Assembly (NCBI RefSeq): GCF_004121055.1
Contig: NZ_PYAL01000009.1
Coordinates: 340,043 to 404,042, forward strand
Direction: 5' to 3'
Length of the DNA stretch: 64,000 bases
Origin: Achromobacter aloeverae
GTDB lineage: Bacteria > Pseudomonadota > Gammaproteobacteria > Burkholderiales > Burkholderiaceae_B
The translations under genes were made by a program, and so were the position numbers. The notes beneath the pieces were generated by a model. It did no database searches, was not told where the DNA came from, and saw only the letters and a program-made list of their open reading frames with translations. Below are positions 44,101-52,756 of this stretch, piece by piece. Position 1 is the first letter of the stretch, and every line of letters starts with the position of its first letter.

Positions 44101-45370
44101 GAACAAGGTCGACGCCCAGCGCTGCGAATGGCTGGTGCCGGGCATGCTCAAGGAGAAAGTCCAGCTGCTGCTGAAATCCCTGCCGCAGAAGATACGCCGC
44201 CACTGCGTGCCGCTGCCCGACTATGCCGCCGGTTTCTACGAGCGCTGGTTCGACCGCCTGGGCGATCCGCGGGAGGGCTTGCTGGACGCGCTGGCAGCCG
44301 ATATGTGGGAGCAGCTCAAGGTGCGTCCGCTGGCTTCGGATTTCAAGCTGGAGACCTTGCCCGCGCACCTGTTCATGAACTTCCGGGTGGCCGACGAGCA
44401 CGGCCGCATGCTGGCCGCCGGCCGCAACCTGGCCCAGCTGAAAGCGGAGCACGGCCGCCAGGCGCAAGCTGATTTCCAGCAGATGGCGGCGCGCGACAAC
44501 CAGGTGGCCCAGGCCCTGGCCCAGGACGGCCTGACGGCATGGACCTTCGGCGAGCTGCCGGAAATCATGGAGATCCGGCGCAAGGGGCAGTCGGTGATCG
44601 GCTACCCGGCCCTGGTCGATCGCGGCACCCATTGCGACCTGGACGTCTACGACGATCCCGACGAAGCACGCCGCCATCACCGCGCGGGCCTGCTGCGCCT
44701 GTTCCGCCTGGGGCTGCGCGAGCAGGTCAAGTTCCTGGAAAAGAACCTCGCCGACCTGACCCGCATCAGCATGTTGTTCATGCCCCTGGGCACGCTGGAG
44801 GAGCTGCGCGACCAGATCATCGACACGGCGCTGGCGCAGGCCTGCCTGGCCGAACCCTGGCCCGCCAACGCCGCCGAATTCGACAGCCGGCGCAACGAGG
44901 GCAAGGGCAGGGTAGGCCTGCTGGCGCAGGAAGTGGCGCGCCTGGCGGGCGCCATACTGACCGAATGGGCGGCGGTGCAGCGCAAGCTGCCGCAGGCCAA
45001 GGCGCATGCGGCGGCCTATGCCGACCTGCAACAGCAATGCGGCGCGCTGGTGCATCGCTGGTTCCTGCGCGACACGCCCTATGCGCAGCTGGCGCACTTC
45101 CCCCGCTATCTCAAGGCGGCGGTGGCGCGCATCGACAAGCTGCGGGCCGACCCGGCGCGCGACCAGCGCCTGATGACGGAAATGGCGCCCTTGCTGACCC
45201 AGTACCAGCGTGCGCGCGCTGCCCTGAAGGGCGCGCCCGATGCGCGCCTGGACGAATTCCGGTGGATGCTGGAAGAGTTGCGCGTGGCCTTGTTCGCGCA
45301 AGAGCTGCGCACGCCGATGCCGGTATCGGTCAAGCGCCTGATGAAAACCTGGGAGTCCATGCAGCGCTAG
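41123..45370 (+). CDS. hrpA: ATP-dependent RNA helicase HrpA
   Basis: A 1415-residue DEAH-box helicase, about 110 longer than E. coli HrpA. Residues 1-112 are a disordered Arg/Pro/Asp-rich extension built from repeats. Walker A GETGSGKTT starts at residue 147, DEAH at 244, SATI near 276, then NVAETSLTVPGI and the arginine-finger motif QRAGRCGR. A second low-complexity insert (GADADGEGAAAAPAAAA and on) lies near 560. The rest holds the ratchet, OB-like and DUF3418 regions (PLDYHFEPGSPRDGVTL) of HrpA. HrpA acts on stalled ribosomes and mRNA. No ribosome site is visible at the start. Confidence 0.96.
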   Translation: MTVKHPPSSPRPAAPPTATRPAETAETAETAAAQGVPARPSRPDRGRAGRQEPGGETRPRRDHGADTPTGRGPGAETPPRRDRGPDTQARRDQRADAPPRRDRDRGQAAPPPRDIPPIHYPEDLPVSARRDEIARAIASHQVVIVSGETGSGKTTQLPKICLDAGRGRQRMIGHTQPRRLAATSVAKRIAEELNTPMGELVGYQVRFNDRTGPNAAIKLMTDGILLAESQRDPLLRRYDTIIIDEAHERSLNIDFLLGYLKQLLPRRRDLKVIITSATIDAQRFAQHFAADDGTPAPVIEVSGRLYPVEIRYRPVRQDETEDDIDESAARRPRAGSRDRSGDEERDLIDAIVDGVDECARHGPGDVLVFLPGEREIREAAEALRKHHPPGTEILPLFARLSQAEQEQIFRPRGNARRIVLATNVAETSLTVPGIRFVIDSGLARIKRYSWRNKVEQLRIEPVSRASANQRAGRCGRVGPGVCIRLYAEDDFNGRPPFTDPEVLRSSLASVILRMKSLRLDDIESFPFVEAPPGRAIADGYHLLQELGAIEPEREESGADADGEGAAAAPAAAATRNGDATEPPRGPRFVLTRTGQELARLPVDPRVGRMILAAREQQCLTEMLIIASALSVQDARDRPMHEKEAAENAHAKFADDKSEFVSYLKLWRWYHEQVEHKASQRKLAALLRQNFLSPLRLREWHDVHSQLSSVVGEQGWRLNTAEATFEQLHLALLSGLLGNIGFKSDEAGAGGGGHYLGARDIRFLIHPGSRLAKKAGRWIVAGELVETTRLYARCVARIEPAWIERVAAHLLRRNWGDPRWEKKAGQVVANERATLYGLTIYSGRRVHYGRINPEHARELFIRQALVPGEIDTRLPFVAHNRRLIAEIEKLEHRARRPDILVDDELIHAFYDRLIPAGMSQTATLEKWVNGLDKAGAAALLLTRDELMRHEAAGVTTEVFPKKMDWQGVSMPLDYHFEPGSPRDGVTLSVPLFALNKVDAQRCEWLVPGMLKEKVQLLLKSLPQKIRRHCVPLPDYAAGFYERWFDRLGDPREGLLDALAADMWEQLKVRPLASDFKLETLPAHLFMNFRVADEHGRMLAAGRNLAQLKAEHGRQAQADFQQMAARDNQVAQALAQDGLTAWTFGELPEIMEIRRKGQSVIGYPALVDRGTHCDLDVYDDPDEARRHHRAGLLRLFRLGLREQVKFLEKNLADLTRISMLFMPLGTLEELRDQIIDTALAQACLAEPWPANAAEFDSRRNEGKGRVGLLAQEVARLAGAILTEWAAVQRKLPQAKAHAAAYADLQQQCGALVHRWFLRDTPYAQLAHFPRYLKAAVARIDKLRADPARDQRLMTEMAPLLTQYQRARAALKGAPDARLDEFRWMLEELRVALFAQELRTPMPVSVKRLMKTWESMQR
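41189..41445 (+). repeat. Repeats coding the N-terminal tail of HrpA
   Basis: Three exact 9-nt units gaaaccgcc (41189-41215) encode ETAETAETA. They are followed by degenerate units of roughly 36 nt built on gacgcgcccccgcgccgcgat, coding motifs like DTPTGR, ETPPRRDRG and DAPPRRDRD. All keep the reading frame. Confidence 0.75.
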
Positions 45371-45395
45371 AGGCCCGCCGCGCGCCGTCCCCCAC

Positions 45396-45426
45396 GGCGG
45401 GGAGGCTGGCCGTGGCCGTCCCCGCC
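45396..45426. terminator. Hairpin between convergent hrpA and lpxO
   Basis: GGCGGGGA (45396-45403) and TCCCCGCC (45419-45426) pair perfectly over a 15-nt loop in the 96-bp convergent gap. A direct repeat (cgcctgccggttgcagc and cgcctgccggctacagc) follows. No long T-run is present. Confidence 0.45.
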
Positions 45427-45466
45427 TTGCCGCCTGCCGGTTGCAGCAAGACTTGTCGCCTGCCGG

Positions 45467-46366
45467 CTACAGCCAGACAAACGCCCCCACCACCACCACG
45501 ACCAGGGCCCACTTGACGGTCTTGTACACCGTCCGGTTCCAGGCCTTGAACTGCTTGCGCTTCAGGTCGAATTGGTGATGCAGGTGGGTCAGCCGGTTGA
45601 TCGCCCCGGTCTTGTCGCCGCTGTCGTTCGGCGAACTGGCCGCCGACATCACCACCCGGCCGAACCAGTGGTTGAACGCCTCGGCCCAGCGCCACTTCAG
45701 CGGCCGCTCGACGTCGCAGAACAGGATGACGCGGTTGGCGCCCGAACGGTTGTGGGCTTCGTGGATATAGGTCTCGTCGAACACCACGCCTTCGCCATCG
45801 CGCCAGCTGTAGGGCTGGCCGTCCACCTCGATGTAGCAGCGGTCGTCGTTGGGCGTGGCCAGGCCCAGGTGGTAGCGCAGCGAGCCCGAGAACGGGTCGC
45901 GGTGCTTGTTCAACTGGCCGCCGTCGGGCAGTTCGGCGAACATCGCCGCCTTGATGGTCGGTATGGTCTTGAGGATGGCGACCGTGCGCGGGCACAACTC
46001 TTCCGCCGACGGATGCCGGGCGTCGTACCACTTCAGGTAGAAACGCTTCCAGCCGTACTTGAAGAAGGAATTGAAGCCGATGTCGTCGTTATTCTCGGCC
46101 GCCTTGATGCGGCGCAATTCCTGCATCCGCAGGGCCTCGTCGCGGATGATTTCCCAGTTGTCCTGCAGCTTCTGCAGTTCCGGGAACTCCCGCGTGGCGA
46201 CATAGGGCGAGGTCGGCACCCGCGAGGTCAACACCATGAAGGCGTTGACCGGCGCCAGCAAGACCGAATGGTCCAGGAACACGCGTGCCCAGGACAGGCG
46301 CACCTTGCCTCTATAGTGCCCATAGAGGATGGCGGCCAGCCAGAGGCCGGGAATCAGCCATTTCAT
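45467..46366 (-). CDS. lpxO: Lipid A hydroxylase LpxO (Fe2+/2-oxoglutarate dioxygenase)
   Basis: A 299-residue member of the aspartyl/asparaginyl beta-hydroxylase family. Length and the paired membrane segments (MKWLIPGLWLAAILYGHYRG at the start, VVVVVGAFVWL at the very end) match LpxO, which adds a 2-hydroxyl to a secondary acyl chain of lipid A. The iron ligands are in LNKHRDPF (His and Asp) and DETYIHEAHNRSGANRVILFCDV (distal His, then Arg for 2-oxoglutarate). The start at 46366 is chosen over a GTG 12 nt upstream. It is divergent from dnaE over 96 bp. Whether it acts on lipid A is inferred from the LpxO-like layout. Confidence 0.9.
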   Translation of the reverse strand: MKWLIPGLWLAAILYGHYRGKVRLSWARVFLDHSVLLAPVNAFMVLTSRVPTSPYVATREFPELQKLQDNWEIIRDEALRMQELRRIKAAENNDDIGFNSFFKYGWKRFYLKWYDARHPSAEELCPRTVAILKTIPTIKAAMFAELPDGGQLNKHRDPFSGSLRYHLGLATPNDDRCYIEVDGQPYSWRDGEGVVFDETYIHEAHNRSGANRVILFCDVERPLKWRWAEAFNHWFGRVVMSAASSPNDSGDKTGAINRLTHLHHQFDLKRKQFKAWNRTVYKTVKWALVVVVVGAFVWL

Positions 46367-46449
46367 AGCGTAAAACACCGTTCAGTACGAGATAACCGCC
46401 TATTCTTGCACAGGCGGGTCGGAATCGCGCGCGAAAAAGGCGCCCTGGG

Positions 46450-46455
46450 TACAAT
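46450..46455 (+). promoter_or_regulatory. -10 box 7 nt before the dnaE start
   Basis: TACAAT (five of six to consensus) lies at 46450-46455, with cgcggac before the ATG at 46463. No Shine-Dalgarno sequence is present. This placement predicts a leaderless or near-leaderless mRNA. Confidence 0.5.
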
Positions 46456-46462
46456 CGCGGAC

Positions 46463-49400
46463 ATGTCAGAAGCCGCCGTAGCCCCGTCCCCCTTTGTCCA
46501 TTTGCGTGTCCACTCCGAGTTCTCGGTGGTGGATGGACTCGTTCGTATTCCAGACCTGATCAAGCGCGTCGCCAAGCTGGGCCAGCCTGCCGTGGCGCTG
46601 ACCGACCTGTCGAACCTGTTCGGCCTGATCAAGTTCTACAAGGCGGCGCGCGGCGCCGGCGTAAAACCCATCGCCGGCTGCGACATCTGGATCACCAATG
46701 ACGAGGACCGGGACAAGCCCTTCCGCGTCCTGGTCCTGGTGCGCAACCGCCAGGGCTACCTCAATCTTTGCGAGCTGCTGTCGCGCGCCTTCCTCACCAA
46801 CCAGCACAAGGGCCGCGCCGAGGTGCGGCGCGACTGGCTGCTGGGAAGCGAGGGCTTGATCGTCCTGTCCGGCGGCCGCGCCGGCGACGTCGGCCAGGCC
46901 CTGGAGGCCGGCAATACGGCCGCGGCGCTGGCCCTGGCGCGGGGTTGGGCGCAGGCTTTCCCGAACGCCTATTACGTCGAGCTGCATCGCGCCGGCTTCG
47001 ATGGCGACGAAGCCTATACCCAGGCCGCCATGCGCCTGGCGGCCGAGGCGCGCCTGCCGGTGGTCGCCACGCACCCGGTGCAATTCCTCGACCGCGACGA
47101 ATTCCAGGCGCACGAAGCGCGCGTCTGCATCGCCGAGGGCGAAATCCTCGCCAACCCGCGCCGCGTGCGCCGGTTCACCGAGGAACAGTACCTGATGGAC
47201 AGCACGGAAATGGCGCGCCGCTTCGCCGACGTGCCGTCCGCGCTGGCCAATACCGTCGAAATCGCCAAGCGCTGCAACCTGACCCTGGTGCTGGGCAAGC
47301 CGCGCCTGCCCATCTTCCCGACGCCGGAGGGCGTGACCCTGGACGACTACCTGGTCCAGCTGTCGCGGCAGGGCCTGGAAAAGCGCATGGAAGTGCTGTT
47401 TCCGGACCCCGCCGAGCGCGAGTCCAAGCGCGAGCAGTACTACGGGCGCCTGGACTGGGAGTGCAAGACCATCATCCAGATGGGCTTCCCGGGCTACTTC
47501 CTGATCGTGCAGGACTTCATCAACTGGGGCAAGAACAACGGCGTGCCGGTGGGGCCTGGCCGGGGCTCGGGCGCCGGGTCGCTGGTGGCCTACGCGCTGG
47601 GCATCACCGATCTCGATCCCATCCGCTATGACTTGCTGTTCGAGCGCTTCCTGAATCCGGAGCGGGTGTCCATGCCCGACTTCGATATCGACTTCTGCCA
47701 GGACAATCGCGAACGCGTCATCGACTACGTGAAGGAAAAGTACGGCCGTGCGGCCGTCAGCCAGATCGCCACCTTCGGTACCCTGGGCGCGAAGGCCGTG
47801 GTGCGCGACGCCGGCCGCGTGCTGGACATGCCCTACCTGTTCTGCGACGGGCTGTCCAAGCTGATTCCCTTCAACCCGGCCGATCCCTGGTCGCTGGAGC
47901 GCACCCTCAAGGACGAGCCGGCCTTCAAGGAACGTTATGAGCAGGAAGAGGAAGTGCGCGGGCTGGTGGACCTGGCCCAGCCCCTGGAGGGCCTGACCCG
48001 CAACATCGGCATGCACGCGGGCGGCGTGTTGATCGCGCCCGGCAAGCTGACCGACTTCTGCCCGCTGTACTGCCAGCCCGGCCAGGAAAACAGCGCGGTG
48101 TCGCAGTTCGACAAGGACGACGTCGAGGCGGCCGGCCTGGTGAAGTTCGACTTCCTGGGCCTGCGCAACCTGACCATCCTGGACTGGGCCGTGCGCTACG
48201 TGCGCCAGTTCAACGAGACCAAGCGCGACTTCGACATCATGACCGTGCCGCTGGACGACCCGGCGGCCTACAAGGTGCTGACCGACGCCAACACCACGGC
48301 CGTGTTCCAGCTGGAATCGCGCGGCATGAAGGAGTTGCTGAAAAAGCTGCGCCCCAGCAACTTCGAAGACATCATCGCCATGCTGGCGCTCTACCGGCCG
48401 GGGCCGCTGGAGTCCGGCATGGTGGACGACTTCGTGAACCGCAAGCATGGCCGCGCGCCGGTGGACTATTTCCACGACGACCTGGAAGCGACCCTCAAGA
48501 GCACCTATGGGGTCATCGTCTACCAGGAACAGGTGATGCTGATTTCGCAGATCATCGGGGGCTATTCGCTGGGCGGCGCCGACTTGCTGCGCCGCGCGAT
48601 GGGCAAGAAAAAGCCCGAGGAAATGGCCAAGCACCGGGAGCTGTTCCAGAAAGGCGCGCAGGAAAAGGGCCACGATCCGGACCTGGCGGTCAAGCTCTTC
48701 GACCTGATGGAAAAGTTCGCGGGCTACGGCTTCAACAAGTCGCACTCGGCCGCGTACGCGCTGATTTCCTACCAGACCGCGTGGCTCAAGGCCTATCACC
48801 CGACCGAATTCCTGGCCGCGACCATGTCGTCCGATATGGACGACACCGACAAGGTGCAGATCTTCTGCCGCGACGCCATCGACAACGGCGTGACGGTGCT
48901 GCCGCCGGACGTCAACGCGTCCGGCTACCGCTTCCAGCCGGTCGAGGACGACCACACGGCCAAGGGGCAGCCGCCCCGCACCATGCGCTACGGCCTGGGC
49001 GCGGTCAAGGGGACCGGGCAGGGCGCGGTCGAGGAAATCATCCGCGCCCGCGAACAGGGTGGACCGTTCAAGGACCTGTTCGATTTCTGCCGCCGCGTCG
49101 ACAAGCACTCGGTCAACCGCCGCACCATAGAGGCCCTGATCCGCGCCGGCGCGTTCGACGCCATCGAGTCCAACCGCGCGGCCATGCTGGCGTCCGTCCC
49201 GACGGCGATGGAAGCCGCGGAGCAGGCGGCCCGCAGCGCCAACCAGGTTTCGCTGTTCGGCGACGACAGCAGCGACGTGGTGGCCAGCGAACTGTCCAAG
49301 GTCGCGCCGTGGAACCTGCATACCAAGCTGTCCGAGGAAAAGCAGGCGCTGGGCTATTTCTTCAGCGGCCACCTGTTCGACGCCTGGCGCGACGAGGTGC

Positions 49401-49954
49401 GCCGCATCGTGCCGATGACCCTGGCGCGCCTGGAACCCCAGCGCGATCCGCAATGGATGTGCGGCGTGCTGGCCGGCGTGCGCGTGATGATGACCCGGCG
49501 CGGCAAGATGGTGTTCGCCGTGATCGACGACGGCACCGCCCAGGTGGAGATCTCGGTCTTCAACGAGCTGTACGAAAAGCACCGCAACCGCCTGCGCGAA
49601 GACCAGCTCATCATCGTGCACGGGAAGGTCAGCAACGACGAATACTCGGGCGGCATGCGCATCGTGGCCGAATCCCTGTACGACCTGCAACTGGCGCGCG
49701 AGGCGCGCGCCCGCGTACTGCGCGTGCGCCTGAACGGCAACGCCAACGCGGAGCAATTGCGCAAGCTGCTCAATCCCTATCGCGCTGAACCGGAGAACGG
49801 CATCCCCGGCATTCCGGTCGAAGTCGAATACAAGAAGGACAACTTCCGCTGCACGGTGCGCCTGAGCGAGGAATGGCGGGTGCGCATGGCGGACACCTTG
49901 CTGGAACAGCTGGGTGAGTGGGCGCGTCCGGACGGCGTGGAGATTTCTTACTGA
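46463..49954 (+). CDS. dnaE: DNA polymerase III subunit alpha
   Basis: A 1163-residue replicative polymerase of the DnaE1 type. The PHP domain opens with FVHLRVHSEFSVVDGLVRI. The catalytic aspartates lie in MPDFDIDFCQD (Asp406 and Asp408). The palm and fingers follow with GPGRGSGAGSLVAYALGITDLDP and HAGGVLIAP. The beta-clamp binding region precedes the OB fold, where QVSLFGDDS near residue 930 fits the clamp motif. The C-terminal OB/tau-binding region is full length. The stop overlaps the start of a glycosyltransferase gene by one base (TGATG), so the LPS core cluster may be translated in its wake. Confidence 0.97.
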   Translation: MSEAAVAPSPFVHLRVHSEFSVVDGLVRIPDLIKRVAKLGQPAVALTDLSNLFGLIKFYKAARGAGVKPIAGCDIWITNDEDRDKPFRVLVLVRNRQGYLNLCELLSRAFLTNQHKGRAEVRRDWLLGSEGLIVLSGGRAGDVGQALEAGNTAAALALARGWAQAFPNAYYVELHRAGFDGDEAYTQAAMRLAAEARLPVVATHPVQFLDRDEFQAHEARVCIAEGEILANPRRVRRFTEEQYLMDSTEMARRFADVPSALANTVEIAKRCNLTLVLGKPRLPIFPTPEGVTLDDYLVQLSRQGLEKRMEVLFPDPAERESKREQYYGRLDWECKTIIQMGFPGYFLIVQDFINWGKNNGVPVGPGRGSGAGSLVAYALGITDLDPIRYDLLFERFLNPERVSMPDFDIDFCQDNRERVIDYVKEKYGRAAVSQIATFGTLGAKAVVRDAGRVLDMPYLFCDGLSKLIPFNPADPWSLERTLKDEPAFKERYEQEEEVRGLVDLAQPLEGLTRNIGMHAGGVLIAPGKLTDFCPLYCQPGQENSAVSQFDKDDVEAAGLVKFDFLGLRNLTILDWAVRYVRQFNETKRDFDIMTVPLDDPAAYKVLTDANTTAVFQLESRGMKELLKKLRPSNFEDIIAMLALYRPGPLESGMVDDFVNRKHGRAPVDYFHDDLEATLKSTYGVIVYQEQVMLISQIIGGYSLGGADLLRRAMGKKKPEEMAKHRELFQKGAQEKGHDPDLAVKLFDLMEKFAGYGFNKSHSAAYALISYQTAWLKAYHPTEFLAATMSSDMDDTDKVQIFCRDAIDNGVTVLPPDVNASGYRFQPVEDDHTAKGQPPRTMRYGLGAVKGTGQGAVEEIIRAREQGGPFKDLFDFCRRVDKHSVNRRTIEALIRAGAFDAIESNRAAMLASVPTAMEAAEQAARSANQVSLFGDDSSDVVASELSKVAPWNLHTKLSEEKQALGYFFSGHLFDAWRDEVRRIVPMTLARLEPQRDPQWMCGVLAGVRVMMTRRGKMVFAVIDDGTAQVEISVFNELYEKHRNRLREDQLIIVHGKVSNDEYSGGMRIVAESLYDLQLAREARARVLRVRLNGNANAEQLRKLLNPYRAEPENGIPGIPVEVEYKKDNFRCTVRLSEEWRVRMADTLLEQLGEWARPDGVEISY

Positions 49955-51057
49955 TGCAACCCTTGCGCATTCTTCATTCCGAGGCCGCCACGGCTTTCGG
50001 CGGCCAGGAGCACCGCATTTTCAAGGAAATGGTCGCCATGCGCGAGCGCGGCCACCACATGGAAGCGGTGGTCCAGTCGCGCGCGCAGCTGGTCGAACGC
50101 CTGGGCGACGCCGGCTTCACGGTGCACAAGGTCGACATGGCCGGCGTGCGCAACTATTTCAAGGGTATCGCGGCCATCAAGCGCATCCTGCGCGCCGGCC
50201 ACTACGACGTGCTCAATACCCACAGCCGTCGCGACACGGTGATCGCCGCGCCCGCCGCGCGGCTGGCCGGCACGCCGCCGCTGATCGTGCGCACCCGCCA
50301 CCTTGCCAGCAAGGTCGGGTCGATGTGGTCGTACACCTGGCTGCCGCACCGCGTCACGACCGTCAGCGACCATGTGCGGGAATACCTCATCACGCGGGGC
50401 GTGCCGCGCGACCGCATCGCCACGCTGTATTCGCCCATCGTGCCGCCGCCGCCCATCGAGAAGTCGACGCTGCGCGAGGAGCTGGGCCTGTCCGCCAGCG
50501 ACATCGTGGTCGGCTGCGTGGCCGTCATGCGGCCCGCCAAGGGGCACCGTGCGCTGATCGATGCCATGCTGCCCCTGATGCGCACGCGACCCAACCTGCA
50601 CCTGGTCTTCGTCGGCAGCGGTTCGCCCACGTTCGAGCGGGTCCAGGCCTATATCGCCGAACTGGGGCTGCAATCGCGCATCCACCTGATGGGCACCCGC
50701 CGCGACGTCCCCAACCTGCTGGCCGGCTTCGACCTGTTCGCCCTGGCCACGGAGCAGGAGGCGTCGGGCACCGTCTACGTCGAAGCCCAGGCCAGCGGCC
50801 TGCCGGTGGTGGGCACCAATGTGGGCGGGGTGTCGGAAATGTTCCGCGACGGCGTATCGGGTTTCCTGGTGCCCTTGCATGACCAGCCGGCGCTGACCGA
50901 TGCGTTGCAGCGCCTGATCGACGATCCGGCGCTGCGCAGGACCATGGGCGAAGCGGGGCGGCGCATGATACGCGAGGAAGGAATTTTTTCGCCGCAGCGG
51001 CTGGCCGAGCGCACCGAGGCCGTCTACCGCAAGTGGCTGGCGGAGCGCGGCGCATGA
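49954..51057 (+). CDS. Glycosyltransferase family 4 protein (probable LPS core)
   Basis: A 367-residue GT-B glycosyltransferase. The N-terminal half has RILHSEAATAFGGQEHRIFKEMVAM with the glycine-rich donor loop. The C-terminal half has GCVAVMRPAKGHRALIDAM, LVFVGSGS, and EQEASGTVYVEAQASGLPVVGTNVGGVSEM with the E-x7-E motif of retaining GT4 enzymes. There is no membrane segment; it should act on the cytoplasmic face of the membrane. Its ATG shares a base with the dnaE TGA, and its stop overlaps the next gene by 4 nt. The location next to dnaE matches an LPS core locus I recall from Bordetella pertussis; donor and acceptor sugars are unknown. Confidence 0.88.
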   Translation: MQPLRILHSEAATAFGGQEHRIFKEMVAMRERGHHMEAVVQSRAQLVERLGDAGFTVHKVDMAGVRNYFKGIAAIKRILRAGHYDVLNTHSRRDTVIAAPAARLAGTPPLIVRTRHLASKVGSMWSYTWLPHRVTTVSDHVREYLITRGVPRDRIATLYSPIVPPPPIEKSTLREELGLSASDIVVGCVAVMRPAKGHRALIDAMLPLMRTRPNLHLVFVGSGSPTFERVQAYIAELGLQSRIHLMGTRRDVPNLLAGFDLFALATEQEASGTVYVEAQASGLPVVGTNVGGVSEMFRDGVSGFLVPLHDQPALTDALQRLIDDPALRRTMGEAGRRMIREEGIFSPQRLAERTEAVYRKWLAERGA

Positions 51058-51998
51058 AGGACGTGATCAAGGACCCGCTAAGCGTGGCGCCCATCAAGCC
51101 CGCGCACAATGTGCCGGTGCTGATGTACCACCACATCACGCCGGCCGGCGGCATGATCAATACCACGCCGGCCAACTTCGAAAGCCAGATCGCATGGCTG
51201 GCGCGCAACGGCTATACGTCGTTGACGGCGGAACGCTTCGCCGGTCATCTGGCGGGGCGTCCGGTGCCCGACAAGTCGGTGTTGATCACCTTCGACGACG
51301 GCTATCTCGACAACTGGGTCTACGCGCATCCGGTGCTGCAACGCTACGGCATGCATGCCGTGCTGTTCGTGATCACCGGCTGGATAGGGGACGGGCCCGC
51401 GCGGCCCTACGAGGGCCTGGACGGCATGCCCGCGGCCAGCCTGCCGGCCGCCCCTGACCACGATGCCTGCAAGAAGCTGATCGAGGCCGGCCGCCATGAC
51501 GACGTCATGCTGCGCTGGAGCGAAATCGAGGCCATGCGCGCCGCCGGCAGCTTCGAGTTCCACAGCCATACGCACACGCATACGCGCTGGGACCAGGTAT
51601 GCGGCCCCGACACGGCGTCCAAGCGGGCGCACGTCGCCAAGGAACTGGCTGATTCGCGCGCGACGCTGCAGGCGCGGCTGGGCGAGGCCAGCGACCACCT
51701 GTGCTGGCCGCAAGGCTATTTCGACGACGACTACCTGCAGGAAGGCCGGACGGCGGGCTTCCGTCATTTCTACACCACCGATCCTTTCGGGCAGAACGTG
51801 GCCGCCGGTACGCCGGGCGCCGCGGGGCCGGAGCATATCTATCGCTTCGCCGTGCGCAACCAGCCCGGCGCCTGGCTGGCCCGGCGCCTGTGGTGGGCGG
51901 CCCATCCGTTCTGGGGGCCGCGCTACAACGCCTGGAAGTCCTGGAAAAGGTCTTGGAAGAAGGGGCTGCGCGCGCGCCTGCGGGGCCGCCGTCCATGA
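51054..51998 (+). CDS. Polysaccharide deacetylase family protein
   Basis: A 314-residue carbohydrate esterase family 4 (NodB) protein. Opening PVLMYHHITP is typical. The metal and base motifs are LITFDDGYLDN (two Asp) and FEFHSHTHTHTRW (His pair), with CWPQGYFDDDY as the third motif. No signal peptide is visible, so it should act in the cytoplasm on a lipid-linked or nucleotide sugar, as expected for removal of an N-acetyl group from a core hexosamine. The C-terminus is very basic (KSWKRSWKKGLRARLRGRR), fit to touch the membrane. It overlaps both neighbours by 4 nt. Confidence 0.88.
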   Translation: MKDVIKDPLSVAPIKPAHNVPVLMYHHITPAGGMINTTPANFESQIAWLARNGYTSLTAERFAGHLAGRPVPDKSVLITFDDGYLDNWVYAHPVLQRYGMHAVLFVITGWIGDGPARPYEGLDGMPAASLPAAPDHDACKKLIEAGRHDDVMLRWSEIEAMRAAGSFEFHSHTHTHTRWDQVCGPDTASKRAHVAKELADSRATLQARLGEASDHLCWPQGYFDDDYLQEGRTAGFRHFYTTDPFGQNVAAGTPGAAGPEHIYRFAVRNQPGAWLARRLWWAAHPFWGPRYNAWKSWKRSWKKGLRARLRGRRP

Positions 51999-52756
51999 AA
52001 CTGTCGGTCATCGTCATCACCAAGAACGAAGCGGCCCATATCGTCGAGTGCCTGGCGTCGGTGAGTTTCGCCGACGAGTTCATCGTGGTCGACTCCGGCA
52101 GCAGCGACAATACGGTGGAACTGGCGCGCGGCATGGGCGCCACGGTCGAGCAGACCGCCGACTGGCCGGGCTTCGGCCCGCAGAAGAATCGCGCGCTGGC
52201 GCTGGCCGAAGGCGAGTGGGTGCTGTCCATCGATGCCGACGAGCGGGTCACGCCCGAGCTGGCGCAGGAGATCCGCCGCGTCATCGAGGCGGGTGACAAG
52301 GACGCCTACGAGATTCCGCGCCTGTCCGAGTTCTGCGGGCGTTTCATCCGCCATAGCGGGTGGTGGCCGGATCCGGTGCTGCGGCTGTTCCGGCGCGGCG
52401 CGGGACGTTTCACCGATGCCGCCGTCCACGAAAAGGTGGTGCCGTTGACCACCTGGCGGACGGGCCGCCTGAAGGCCCATTTCATCCACTACTCCTATCC
52501 CGACCTGGACGCGCTGATCGCCAAGAGCAATCGCTATTCGTCCGACGCGGCCGCGATGATGCACGCCCGCGGCAAGCGCGCGTCCATCTTCAGCGCCCTG
52601 GGCCATGGGTTCTGGACCTTCGTGCGCATCTATCTGATCCGGCGCGGCTTCCTCGACGGCCGCCAGGGCGTGGTGCTGGCGGTGACGGCGGCCGCGGGCA
52701 GTTTTTCGCGCTACGCCAAGCTGATGTTCCTGGGCGACCAGGACAAGCGTCGATGA
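51995..52756 (+). CDS. Glycosyltransferase family 2 protein (WaaE/KdtX-like)
   Basis: A 253-residue GT-A enzyme. KLSVIVITKNEAAHIVECLASVSFADEFIVVDSGSSDNT is the usual opening of the WaaE/KdtX group, with QKNRALALAEGEWVLSIDADERV giving the metal-binding D-x-D (DAD). The C-terminal part has VHEKVV and a hydrophobic helix region (FVRIYLIRRGFLDGRQGVVLAV). WaaE-type enzymes add a hexose to the inner-core heptose. It overlaps the deacetylase upstream and the next glycosyltransferase downstream by 4 nt each. Confidence 0.9.
   Translation: MKLSVIVITKNEAAHIVECLASVSFADEFIVVDSGSSDNTVELARGMGATVEQTADWPGFGPQKNRALALAEGEWVLSIDADERVTPELAQEIRRVIEAGDKDAYEIPRLSEFCGRFIRHSGWWPDPVLRLFRRGAGRFTDAAVHEKVVPLTTWRTGRLKAHFIHYSYPDLDALIAKSNRYSSDAAAMMHARGKRASIFSALGHGFWTFVRIYLIRRGFLDGRQGVVLAVTAAAGSFSRYAKLMFLGDQDKRR

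Noticed and set aside
40931..45301. Open frame of more than 1400 codons opposite hrpA
   Set aside because: It mirrors hrpA, is rich in Arg, His, Gln and Ala, has no known motif, and is a usual effect of high GC at third positions.
46466..49756. Open frame of nearly 1100 codons opposite dnaE
   Set aside because: It is an antisense shadow with low-complexity composition and no ribosome site.
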